NCBI RefSeq assembly: GCF_048381675.1 | Contig: NZ_JBLWIS010000004.1 | Span: 124,001-188,000, forward strand | Reading direction: 5' to 3' | Origin: Advenella sp048381675 | GTDB taxonomy: Bacteria > Pseudomonadota > Gammaproteobacteria > Burkholderiales > Burkholderiaceae_B | DNA length: 64,000 nucleotides | Shown here: positions 8,888 to 16,861 of the stretch, piece after piece | Numbering within the stretch: the first letter of the stretch is position 1 | Layout: every line of letters starts with the position of its first letter | Made by a program: the position numbers and the translations under genes | The notes under the pieces: model-generated | Database searches by the model: none | What the model was told of the DNA's origin: nothing | The model's input: only the letters and a program-made list of their open reading frames with translations

Positions 8888-9877
8888 ATGAAAAGCCATT
8901 CCAAATTTTGTATAGCCGCATTGACAATTAGTATGGGTTTAGGACTTATGGCAATGACGGCGCCGGTTAGTGCACAAACCAATTATCCCGAACGTGCGGT
9001 AAGTTTGGTCGTGGGTTTTAGCCCTGGCGGTACGACCGATGTATTGGCACGTATTATGGCCAAAGAGTTGACAGAAGAATTGAAGCAGCCGTTTGTGGTT
9101 GAAAACAAACCGGGGGCAGGCAGCACGATTGCCACAGATCAGGTTGCCCGGGCAAAACCCGATGGCTACACCCTGTTAATGATAGCGGCCAATTCCACGA
9201 TCAACCAGACACTCTATAAAAATATTAAATTTGATATAGAAAAAGATTTTGCCCCGGTTGCGTTGATTGCCAAAGTACCGAATATTTTGGTTGCCAACAA
9301 AAAGGTTCCATACAACTCGGTCAAGGAATTGGTTGATTTTGCGAAGGCTGATCCCAAAGGTGTGGTTTATGGTTCCGCCGGTCTTGGTACTTCCATTCAC
9401 CTGGCAGGTGAACTGTTCAAACAGCAGGCGGGTATTGATATTTTACATATTCCTTATAAAGGAAGTGCGCCGGCCATGTCGGCCGCACTAGCGGGGGAAG
9501 TCAGTGTGGTTTTTGAAAATATGCCTGCGGCTGCACCACATATAAAATCAGGTGCCTTGAAAGCATTTGCGGTTACCTCTGCGAAGCGATCATCTGTATT
9601 TCCTGATGTTCCTACCTTGCAGGAATTGGGGTACCCTGACTATGTCGTTGACACCTGGTTTGGTATTGTGGCTCCTGCCGGGACACCCCAAAAAATTGTT
9701 GATAAGCTAAATAACACAATGGCAAAAATATTGGCGAAACCAACAGTGATTGCGCAATTGGATGGATTGGGTGCAGTTAAAGAAATAAATGAACCGGAAC
9801 AATTTTCCAAATTGATTTCTACAGAAGTAAAAAATTGGGGGAATGTAATTCGCAAGGGCAACATTAGCTTGAATTAA
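8888..9877 (+). CDS. Bug-family TTT substrate-binding protein
   Basis: 329-residue periplasmic receptor. The signal peptide ends at about residue 30 (APVSAQTNYP). Family motifs are YPERAVSLVVGFSPGGTTD, the PDGYTLLMI block and DTWFGIVAPAGTP. It is the second Bug gene in the same island. The 139-bp gap upstream contains an 8-codon reading frame (8864-8890) that overlaps this start as ATGA and may only aid ribosome loading. Two receptors in one island could bind two intermediates or two uptake substrates. No membrane partner genes are present nearby. Confidence 0.93.
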   Translation: MKSHSKFCIAALTISMGLGLMAMTAPVSAQTNYPERAVSLVVGFSPGGTTDVLARIMAKELTEELKQPFVVENKPGAGSTIATDQVARAKPDGYTLLMIAANSTINQTLYKNIKFDIEKDFAPVALIAKVPNILVANKKVPYNSVKELVDFAKADPKGVVYGSAGLGTSIHLAGELFKQQAGIDILHIPYKGSAPAMSAALAGEVSVVFENMPAAAPHIKSGALKAFAVTSAKRSSVFPDVPTLQELGYPDYVVDTWFGIVAPAGTPQKIVDKLNNTMAKILAKPTVIAQLDGLGAVKEINEPEQFSKLISTEVKNWGNVIRKGNISLN

Positions 9878-10029
9878 TTTTGCATGTCTAAGCGTTCATG
9901 TGCTGTTGACGGTTAAATAAAGACTACTTAATATATACCCGACTATTTAACTAAAGTATTGATGGGTATCAAGGGAAATAAAACCGGGTTGTGCAAGAAT
10001 CATTCAAATTCCAGCAAGGACGATGATTT

Positions 10030-11211
10030 ATGAATGATGTTGTACTCCTCTCCGAAGATGTCCGTAAAGCATCTGTTTCCAATGAGCCCATCGCAGCTTA
10101 TGACCAATTAAGGCAAGCTTGTCCAGTCATTCATGACAGGCATTTACACTGGACCTTGCTCAGGCACAAGGATGTATTGGCATTGCTGAATGATCATCAG
10201 ACATTCAGCAATGCCGTTTCTCGCCATTTGTCCGTGCCTAATGGCATGGATCAACCAGAACATACGGTTTACAGGGCACTTATCGAGCCATATTTCAATC
10301 AGGAAAGGCTCTCTGCTTTTGAACCGGTTTGTCGTCAAATTGCGGTCAATCTAGTCAAACAGGCACCTAAAAACAGGGAGTTTGAGTTTATTGAAGATTT
10401 CGCAAGGGTTTATGCAGTACAAGTGCAATGCGCCTATCTTGGCTGGCCGGAATCGTTGCAAGCGTCATTGGTTCAATGGGTACGTAAAAATCATCAGGCA
10501 ACCCAGGCACAGGATCATCAGGCCATGTCCGAGATTGCCCTTGAATTTGACGGCTACATCCGTTCTCTGCTGGCGGCAAGACGCCAGGCCGGTGATCAGG
10601 CTCCCGATGATTTAACCACTGCCTTGATGCGTGAAACCATCAATGGTGAGCTGATTCCAGATGAGGTACTGGTAAGTATCTTGCGTAATTGGACCGTTGG
10701 TGAATTGGGAACCATTGCCGCCTGTATTGGCATATTGGTGAAATATCTGGCCGGGCATCTCAAATTACAACACCAGCTACGTTATAAGCCTAAGCTTTTA
10801 CCTGCGGCCATCGATGAAATCCTGCGCATTCATCCACCGCTAATCGCCAGTCGCCGCGTGTCTACCAAAGCAGTTACCATTGCAGGACAAAAAATCGAAG
10901 CCGGTGAACGTCTTACCCTATTATGGGCATCAGCCAACCGCGATGAAACTGTTTTTGGGAACCCTGATGTGTTTCAGCCTGACCGTGACCCGTCGCTGAA
11001 CCTGTTATATGGTGCGGGTATTCATGCCTGTCCCGGTGCCCCTCTGGCAAGGTTGGAACTGCGTCTGGTGATGGAAGAATTGCTACGGGATACCAGCAGG
11101 TTTTCATTAGGTGAAAATATCAGCCCAGTGCATGCAAAATATCCTGCAGGCGGGTTTGACGTTTTACCTGTCAAACTTTTTGTTGAAACCTGTTGCGGTT
11201 CCTGCAGCTAA
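10030..11211 (+). CDS. Cytochrome P450 with unusual I-helix
   Basis: 393-residue soluble bacterial P450 monooxygenase. The heme-thiolate loop is YGAGIHACPGAPLAR with Cys334 as the iron ligand; the usual leading Phe is Tyr. The K-helix ExxR is present as EILRIHPPL. The I-helix oxygen-activation motif, normally A-G-x-D/E-T, reads VGELGT, so the acid-alcohol pair is not in its usual place. That is compatible with a divergent subfamily or with an altered reaction. It lies after the Bug gene (152-bp gap) and before an acyl-CoA synthetase. A reductase of the right type lies at the left edge of the window, but no ferredoxin gene is adjacent. Confidence 0.9.
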   Translation: MNDVVLLSEDVRKASVSNEPIAAYDQLRQACPVIHDRHLHWTLLRHKDVLALLNDHQTFSNAVSRHLSVPNGMDQPEHTVYRALIEPYFNQERLSAFEPVCRQIAVNLVKQAPKNREFEFIEDFARVYAVQVQCAYLGWPESLQASLVQWVRKNHQATQAQDHQAMSEIALEFDGYIRSLLAARRQAGDQAPDDLTTALMRETINGELIPDEVLVSILRNWTVGELGTIAACIGILVKYLAGHLKLQHQLRYKPKLLPAAIDEILRIHPPLIASRRVSTKAVTIAGQKIEAGERLTLLWASANRDETVFGNPDVFQPDRDPSLNLLYGAGIHACPGAPLARLELRLVMEELLRDTSRFSLGENISPVHAKYPAGGFDVLPVKLFVETCCGSCS

Positions 11212-11353
11212 TCATAGATTTTATTTACCTGAACGCTCCCTTAAGTTTAAAAAGATTTTAAATTTATACGTGTTGCTCTAAAGTAGTTGAATCCTGGATA
11301 CACCTGCAAAAAAAGGGTTCCAGGAAAATTCAAAATAACGGAAGGAGACACAC

Positions 11354-13471
11354 GTGGTCAAGTCTGATGCAATCTTAAATTTACAGCCGGAAACGAATAC
11401 AAAAAAACTCTGGGAAGCCGATTCAATAGCAATTATTGGTGCTTCCAATGACCCTTTGCGGATTGGCGGAAGGCCAATTTCCTATATGCTGCAACGGAAC
11501 TATAAGGGGCGGATTTATCCAGTCAATCCCAAACAGGAAATAATTCAAGGCCTCAAGGCCTATCCTAGCGTAGAAGCGTTGCCTGAAACGCCGGATATTG
11601 CGATTATTGCGGTTGCAAGTGGCATGGTCAACCAGATGCTGGCTGATTTAGGAAAGCGGGGCACCCGGCTGGCCGTTATTTTATCTGCCGGGTTTTCAGA
11701 GGTAGGCAATGAAGGCAAATTAATGCAGGAGGAATTAATCGCGACTGCAAAAAAATATGGCATTCGTGTATTAGGCCCTAATACATTAGGATTTTATGAT
11801 GATCGCCAGGGCTTGTTTTCCACTTTTTCCTCAGCGTTTGAACTGTATTGGCCGCAGCCTGGTTCTATCGCCATTGCCAGTCAGTCGGGGGCTTTTGCCT
11901 TGCACATTTTTTGCTCGGCACGTAATCGTGGTATTGGTATTCCACTTTGCGTCACCACTGGCAACGAAGCGGATATCAACGTTGCAGAGGTCATGCTTGA
12001 TATGGTCAGGGATCCTGAAATTCAGGTAATCGGTGTCTACCTGGAAGGTTTGTCTGACCCTGAAAAGTTCATTCAAGCATTGAAACTGGCCAAGCAGTAT
12101 CGCAAGCCGGTGGTGGTTATGAAAACCGGGCGTAGTGCGATTGGTCAGGTCGCAGCACAATCACATACTGCTTCTATTGCAGGTGACGATGTGGTATTTG
12201 ATGCGGTTTTGAAAGAATATGCGGCGGTACGTGCCTATAGTCCTGATGAATTTCTGGATATTGCTTATATGGCTACGAAAAAAGTGTACCCCGAGCGTGA
12301 TGCACTTGGCGTAATTACGATTAGTGGCGGTGCAGGCATATTGATTAGTGACGTAGCCGAAGACATGGATTTATCCATGCCGGAGCTGGAGTATAGGGCA
12401 CAAAAAAAGCTGAAAGAAGCGCTTTCTTTTGCTGCAGTTAAAAACCCGGTTGATTGCACTGCCCAAGTTATCAATCAGCCTGAATTGGCTGACCAGTTCC
12501 TGAGTACCATGCTGGAAACGGGCCAATACACATCTATTCTTGGTTTCTTTGCACATGCGGCAGGAACCGCTTCGATTGAAGCCAAATTACGTCCTGAATT
12601 GAGTAAGGCCGTCAGCAAATATCCTGATGCTTTATTAGTTTTATCGTTGATTGCGGAAAAAGAAACGATTGCCCGCTATGAGGCAGACGGTTTCACCGTA
12701 TTTGAAGATCCAGTGCGCGCCGTGAGGGCGATTAAGGCAATGAGTACCTTGGGTACTGCCTTCAGTAAACCTGATGCATTGATTCCATTTGAAAAGAAAA
12801 CCCTGGAGTCCCTGAAGACGACACCGGATGAGGCAGAGGCAAAACGTTTGCTTGAAGAAGCAGGCTTGCAAGGTGTGCCGGAAGCAGTGGCAACAGATGC
12901 TGCAGAGGCTGGCAGGTTGGCGGAACGCTTTGGTTTCCCGGTTGTCATGAAAATCCTGTCGCCCGATATCAAGCATAAATCTGAAATTGGCGGCGTTATT
13001 CTTAATGTGTCCAGCATTGCCGAAGTGCATGAAAACTATGCATTGCTTCTGGAAAGAGCGGCTGAAAAAGCACCTTCCGCAAAAATTACCGGAGTACTTA
13101 TTGCCAAGCAGGTCAATGATGCCGTTGAATGCATCATGGGGGTAAAAAATGATCCGATTTTTGGTCCTGTGGCCATGTTCGGGCTGGGTGGCATTCATGT
13201 GGAAGTCTTGAAAGATGTCGTCCTGCATCGTTGTCCTTTCAACGCGGCCACTGCCAAGGAACTTATTCTAAGTATTCGCAGTGCGGCAATTTTACAAGGC
13301 GTACGTGGCAAGCCTGCAGTTGATATTGACGGGCTTGCCGGGCAGTTGTCCCGGCTGTCCATTTTTGCGGCACAGGCACAGGACCAGATCAAATCGGTGG
13401 AAGTCAATCCGGTTTTGGCGGTTCCGGGTGAAAAGGGCTGTTACATTGCCGATGCCTTGATCGAAGTTTAA
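11354..13471 (+). CDS. ADP-forming acyl-CoA synthetase, fused alpha and beta subunits
   Basis: 705-residue NDP-forming acetate/acyl-CoA ligase that couples a carboxylic acid and CoA to ATP. The N-terminal CoA-binding domain opens with IAIIGASNDPLRIGG, a succinyl-CoA-synthetase-like flavodoxin domain carries IASQSGAFALH, and SHTASIAGDD matches the region of a catalytic His in this family. The C-terminal part is the ATP-grasp domain (FPVVMKILSPDIKHKSEIGG). Start is GTG 11354 after GAAGGAGAC. Last gene of the island; it would activate the acid product to a CoA ester for central metabolism. The exact acyl substrate is not readable. Confidence 0.9.
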   Translation: MVKSDAILNLQPETNTKKLWEADSIAIIGASNDPLRIGGRPISYMLQRNYKGRIYPVNPKQEIIQGLKAYPSVEALPETPDIAIIAVASGMVNQMLADLGKRGTRLAVILSAGFSEVGNEGKLMQEELIATAKKYGIRVLGPNTLGFYDDRQGLFSTFSSAFELYWPQPGSIAIASQSGAFALHIFCSARNRGIGIPLCVTTGNEADINVAEVMLDMVRDPEIQVIGVYLEGLSDPEKFIQALKLAKQYRKPVVVMKTGRSAIGQVAAQSHTASIAGDDVVFDAVLKEYAAVRAYSPDEFLDIAYMATKKVYPERDALGVITISGGAGILISDVAEDMDLSMPELEYRAQKKLKEALSFAAVKNPVDCTAQVINQPELADQFLSTMLETGQYTSILGFFAHAAGTASIEAKLRPELSKAVSKYPDALLVLSLIAEKETIARYEADGFTVFEDPVRAVRAIKAMSTLGTAFSKPDALIPFEKKTLESLKTTPDEAEAKRLLEEAGLQGVPEAVATDAAEAGRLAERFGFPVVMKILSPDIKHKSEIGGVILNVSSIAEVHENYALLLERAAEKAPSAKITGVLIAKQVNDAVECIMGVKNDPIFGPVAMFGLGGIHVEVLKDVVLHRCPFNAATAKELILSIRSAAILQGVRGKPAVDIDGLAGQLSRLSIFAAQAQDQIKSVEVNPVLAVPGEKGCYIADALIEV

Positions 13472-13482
13472 CTAAGGCAGGC

Positions 13483-13695
13483 AAAAAAAAGCCTGCTTGG
13501 TAAAAGAAGCAGGCTTAAGGGAGGAGTTTCCCCGTAAAGGGGAGGAGGAGACTTCAAAAGAATATTCCCCGCTGCTAATGCGAGGAAAAGGTGTGTGGTG
13601 ACAGGTCTTTAACAGCGAGACTTGTACCACACTGGATTGCAGCTTTAGTGAAGTGTTCTACTGCGCGTTAGAGAACCCTTCATAGCTGCAATGTA
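13483..13695 (-). ncRNA. Candidate small RNA with CUCCUCC motifs
   Basis: A 492-bp gap between the acyl-CoA synthetase and yidC contains no credible gene but strong RNA-like structure. Read on the minus strand: an extended -10 box (13702-13710), a long hairpin with 9-base perfect outer arms (13636-13644 with 13684-13692), a second hairpin (13593-13632), then two unpaired pyrimidine stretches (about 13521-13526 and 13541-13551) holding CUCCUCC-type motifs, and a final 10-bp perfect hairpin (13489-13498 with 13507-13516) followed by eight U. CUCCUCC is complementary to Shine-Dalgarno sequence, as in several known small RNAs. Two wobble pairs would fit the plus strand better, so strand is not certain. 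It does not resemble 6S or tmRNA. Confidence 0.5.
13489..13516 (-). terminator. Intrinsic terminator of the candidate small RNA
   Basis: A perfect 10-bp stem (AAGCCTGCTT with AAGCAGGCTT) and 8-base loop are followed on the minus strand by a run of eight T (bases 13483-13490 are all A on plus). The A-run is also flanked by GCAGGC and GCCTGC (13477-13482, 13491-13496), an alternative hairpin that could slow plus-strand transcription leaving the acyl-CoA synthetase gene. Confidence 0.75.
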
Positions 13696-13701
13696 GGTAT
13701 G

Positions 13702-13710
13702 ATAATACCA
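13702..13710 (-). promoter_or_regulatory. Extended -10 promoter for the candidate small RNA
   Basis: On the minus strand this reads TGGTATTAT, a TGn extended -10 element with one mismatch to TATAAT. No good -35 box is present at 16-17 bp, which extended -10 promoters tolerate. Transcription would start near 13695. Confidence 0.4.
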
Positions 13711-13880
13711 GCCTGTATTTTTGTATAATTTATTTATTATTAATAGTTTATAGTTGATTTCTATTATTTTTTTCTTCCCTATACCCGAAACTTAATCTAC
13801 GTTGCCATCCCAGGCATGTGAATTGCATTCAGCTTCGCAAGGCTCGGAGCATTTCATAAGCAGGTAATCGAACACAAAAA

Positions 13881-13902
13881 AACCGCATCTTCGGATGCGG
13901 TT
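13881..13902 (-). terminator. yidC terminator
   Basis: A 9-bp perfect stem (AACCGCATC with GATGCGGTT) closes a TTCG tetraloop. On the minus strand it is followed by seven T. It lies 62 bp after the yidC stop and ends the rpmH-rnpA-yidD-yidC transcript. Confidence 0.85.
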
Positions 13903-13963
13903 TCTTATTTCTGTTTTCCGGCTTACCTGAACAAAGATAAACCGGAAAAGGGCAACACCTGAA

Positions 13964-15631
13964 TTACTTGTGCGTCAGGATGGCTTCATTAGCCGCTTTG
14001 TTCATATTGCGGGTAATGTACCATTGCTGGGCAATAGACAGAATGTTGTTAACACACCAGTACAATACCAAACCGGCAGGGAACATGAACATCATGGCAC
14101 CAAATACCAGCGGCATGAGCATCATGATCTTGGCCTGGGTTGGGTCAGGTGGGGTTGGGTTCAGCTTGATCTGCAGGAACATGGTTGCCATCATGATGGC
14201 AGGCAAAATGAAGTATGGGTCACGGACTGACAAGTCGGTAATCCAGCCAATCCAGCCTGCACCTCGCATTTCCACACTGGACAGCAATACGCGGTACAGG
14301 GTCAGGAATACCGGAATTTGAATCAGGATTGGGAAACAGCCGCCCAATGGATTGATCTTCTCGGTACGGTACATTTCCATCATCGCTGCGTTCAGCTTCT
14401 GGCGGTCATCACCGAATTTCTCCTTCAGGGCCTGCATACGCGGGGCCACGTTTTTCATTTTGGCCATGGAACGATAGCTTGAGGCCGACAATGGGTAAAG
14501 GATTAATTTGATAATGACGGTTAGCAGAACGATTGTCCAGCCCCAGTTGCCCACCAAGGAATATAACCAGGTCATGAACGTGAACATGGGTTTGGCAAGA
14601 ATGGTTAGCCAGCCATAGTCAACGACCAGATCCAGTGATGGCGAAATGGCTGCCAGTGCTTCTTGGTCTTGTGGACCAACCCATAAGGTAGATTGGGAGG
14701 TAACGGTCGTGTTGGGTGCAATGGTGCCCAATGGTTCAACGGAACTGATGGCATACAGGGTATTGGAAACCTTGCGCATATCGATAAAACGTTCTTTGCC
14801 CTCGGGTGGAACCCAGGCGGTTACAAAGAAGTGTTGAATCACACTGATCCAGCCATCATCTGCCGATTTGATGTAATCGGCATTTTTCTTGTCGATTTCG
14901 GAAAAGGATACTTTCTGGAAACGTTCTTCGTCTGAATAGACTGCCATACCTGTAAAGGTAGGATAGAAGCTGGAACTGCCAGCAGGATCCTGGCCATCAC
15001 GGGCAATTTGCAGGTACAGTGACGGTGATTGTGGCTCGGCACTGATATTGCTAACTTCGTCCTTGACATCAATCCGGTAAGAATCACGATGGAAGGTATA
15101 AGTACGTGTGACCTTGATGCCATCAGACTCAGACTCGAAAACCACTGGCAAGGTATCGCCAGTCATGGTGGTTTCGGTAGAAACCATCCTGAAAGCGGTA
15201 TTCTGGTCGGGGTAGCGCTTGTTGCTTCCTTGTGGTGCAACCAAACCGCTTTGTACAATATACTCGGCCGTTGCAGTGTTATCCAGCAATACGATTGGCT
15301 GGTCACTGTTTTCAGAGGCAGGATACTTCAGCAATTCTGCATACACAATCTGGGCACCAATGGAATCAAAATTCATTTTGAAAACATCAGTGGTAATCGT
15401 GATTTTTTCTGAAGCAACGGCAGGTGCTGTTGTTGATGGAGTGGCTGTAGCACCGGCAGGCGAGGCAGCATTCGGGATGCCAGGGGTGCCGGAGGCCGGA
15501 TTGGGATTGGTTTCTGATTGGGGTGCCTGGCCAAACAGGGATGGCTGGCCATTGTAGGTTTGCCAGTTATTCCAGATGGCGAACACCGAAAATACAAAAA
15601 TCATCCAAAGGATGGTGCGTCTAATATCCAT
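13964..15631 (-). CDS. yidC: Membrane protein insertase YidC
   Basis: 555-residue Oxa1/YidC insertase that places proteins into the inner membrane, with or without SecYEG. The N-terminal membrane anchor begins MDIRRTILWMIFVFSVFAIW, followed by a low-complexity Pro/Ala/Thr linker (about residues 40-72) and the large periplasmic beta-sandwich domain. The conserved C-terminal five-helix core includes SLVGNWGWTIVLLTVIIKL, the cytoplasmic loop with YRSMAKMKNVAPRMQ, and GGCFPILIQIPVFLTLYRVL. Length is typical for proteobacteria. It is last in the rpmH-rnpA-yidD-yidC cluster, 71 bp after yidD. The tRNA-modification gene mnmE, which often follows yidC, is absent here. Confidence 0.97.
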   Translation of the reverse strand: MDIRRTILWMIFVFSVFAIWNNWQTYNGQPSLFGQAPQSETNPNPASGTPGIPNAASPAGATATPSTTAPAVASEKITITTDVFKMNFDSIGAQIVYAELLKYPASENSDQPIVLLDNTATAEYIVQSGLVAPQGSNKRYPDQNTAFRMVSTETTMTGDTLPVVFESESDGIKVTRTYTFHRDSYRIDVKDEVSNISAEPQSPSLYLQIARDGQDPAGSSSFYPTFTGMAVYSDEERFQKVSFSEIDKKNADYIKSADDGWISVIQHFFVTAWVPPEGKERFIDMRKVSNTLYAISSVEPLGTIAPNTTVTSQSTLWVGPQDQEALAAISPSLDLVVDYGWLTILAKPMFTFMTWLYSLVGNWGWTIVLLTVIIKLILYPLSASSYRSMAKMKNVAPRMQALKEKFGDDRQKLNAAMMEMYRTEKINPLGGCFPILIQIPVFLTLYRVLLSSVEMRGAGWIGWITDLSVRDPYFILPAIMMATMFLQIKLNPTPPDPTQAKIMMLMPLVFGAMMFMFPAGLVLYWCVNNILSIAQQWYITRNMNKAANEAILTHK

Positions 15632-15702
15632 TTAACCTGATCATTATTAAGCGGTTAGTAAAGCTCGTCAGTTTAACCCAGCTAGGGGTATAACACCTGA
15701 AT

Positions 15703-15969
15703 TTAAAACAAATCTTTGGGAAAAAGACTCTTCTCAGGCGAGGAGCGGCCAGAAACAGGAGGAACAGGATCATGACCACCTTGGCACCACGGATTACAGC
15801 GACAGATCCGGTTTGTACCCAAATACAGCCCTTTGGCTGCACCATGGGTTTCAATGGCTTCTATCATGTATTCGGAGCAGGTGGGTGTGAAACGGCAGGA
15901 ACGTCCGATCCAGGGACTTAAGAAATAGCGGTAGAACCGGATAGGTGCTATGAGTATTTTCTTGATCAT
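15703..15969 (-). CDS. yidD: Membrane protein insertion efficiency factor YidD
   Basis: 88-residue YidD. The conserved core is present: YRYFLSPWIGRSCRFTPTCS, then Y-M-EAI and a third and fourth Cys in ICRCNPW. YidD is a small peripheral membrane protein that helps YidC-dependent insertion. The ATG overlaps the rnpA stop (ATGA), the usual coupled arrangement. The carboxyl tail (SGRSSPEKSLFPKDLF) is slightly longer than in E. coli. Confidence 0.95.
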   Translation of the reverse strand: MIKKILIAPIRFYRYFLSPWIGRSCRFTPTCSEYMIEAIETHGAAKGLYLGTNRICRCNPWCQGGHDPVPPVSGRSSPEKSLFPKDLF

Positions 15970-16337
15970 GCCGATTTTGCCTTTGCAAAATGATGGTCGA
16001 TTTCTTTCCGCACGCTTATCTTGAGTTCAGTAAGGGTACAGGGCGTAACCTTGCCGTGCAGGCGAATGACGTAATCGCAGGCAGGTAACTCATGACGGTA
16101 ATGCCTGAAAGACTCACGTGCAACCCGTTTAATGGCATTGCGAGTAGTGGCTTTGGCAGCAAACCGTTTGGCGATAACAAGCCCCAATCGGGCGATCGGT
16201 TCGGGAAGAGGGGAGACTGGTTTGGCTTTGCTAAGCGTAAACAAAGCCCCTCGAGATACACGTTTGCCTTTCAGGGCATTGGTGAACTCTAAGGGGCGGT
16301 GCAGTCGCGCCGCTTTGGGATAGGTGGCGCTTGGCAT
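15966..16337 (-). CDS. rnpA: Ribonuclease P protein component
   Basis: 123-residue RnpA, the basic protein cofactor of RNase P that helps the RNA subunit cut 5' leaders from pre-tRNA. The RNR signature is present as TTRNAIKRVARESFR, and the aromatic-rich substrate-binding cleft starts after LHRPLEF. It lies between rpmH and yidD, with a 4-bp overlap with yidD. The 96-bp gap to rpmH shows no separate promoter that I can support. Confidence 0.96.
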   Translation of the reverse strand: MPSATYPKAARLHRPLEFTNALKGKRVSRGALFTLSKAKPVSPLPEPIARLGLVIAKRFAAKATTRNAIKRVARESFRHYRHELPACDYVIRLHGKVTPCTLTELKISVRKEIDHHFAKAKSA

Positions 16338-16433
16338 GCTTATGAATCGGGACGAGCAGATGATAAAGCCTTGTGTTTACGAGGTAAACACATTTTCTGT
16401 TCAACCTGATTATTAAATTGTAATCAGCTGGGA

Positions 16434-16568
16434 TTAAACAGCTAAACGCTTACGGCCTTTTGCACGACGTGCGTTGATAACTGCGCGGCCGCCACGTGTT
16501 TTCATGCGAACGCGAAAGCCGTGTGTGCGTTTACGGCGTGTGACTGATGGTTGGTATGTACGTTTCAT
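16434..16568 (-). CDS. rpmH: 50S ribosomal protein L34
   Basis: 44-codon gene read directly from the minus strand, starting MKRTYQPSVTRRKRTHGFRV and ending GRKRLAV. It matches the near-invariant bacterial L34, highly basic and a structural protein of the 50S subunit. It is the first gene of the rpmH-rnpA-yidD-yidC transcript and is divergent from dnaA. The 293-bp gap between them holds both promoters. Confidence 0.98.
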   Translation of the reverse strand: MKRTYQPSVTRRKRTHGFRVRMKTRGGRAVINARRAKGRKRLAV

Positions 16569-16861
16569 GGAAATTCCAAATATAAAGAGCTAAGAGCTTG
16601 TTCAGGACCTTTTTTTAGTATTTTTATCAAAGATACCCAAAAATGATCCAAACGACGTAAAGAATTTTGTAAAGCCTTTTATTTCATCAAATAATTAGTG
16701 ATTAGTCAATGGTTTAGGCTGAATTCCCGTAATTAAAACATAAAATCTGTTCTTTTTTTGAAAAGAAAGCACTTTGTGGAAAATTTCCCATTAATTATTC
16801 AAGTTGTGGATAACTTTTTACTTGTCAGGGTAAAATAGAACGTTTTTATCGTAGATCGTAT
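16569..16861. promoter_or_regulatory. rpmH-dnaA intergenic region with two DnaA boxes
   Basis: AT-rich 293-bp gap. It has one perfect DnaA box in minus orientation (TGTGGATAA, 16805-16813) and one with a single mismatch (TGTGGAAAA, 16775-16783), both close upstream of dnaA. Two boxes near the promoter fit autoregulation of dnaA. The gap is also the classic oriC position in many bacteria, but the box number is low compared with the cluster at 44.5 kb. Confidence 0.7.

Noticed and set aside
8864..8890. Eight-codon leader frame before the Bug gene at 8888
   Set aside because: Could couple translation but encodes nothing diagnostic; kept only as a note on the Bug gene.
13578..13601. Seven-codon frame after a strong GGAGGAGGAG on plus
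   Set aside because: Too short and spaced too far from the purine run; the purine run is better explained as the complement of CUCCUCC motifs.
13483..13695. 6S RNA or tmRNA identity for the structured gap
   Set aside because: The shape lacks the long closing stem and large central bubble of 6S RNA, and it is too short and without tRNA-like ends for tmRNA.
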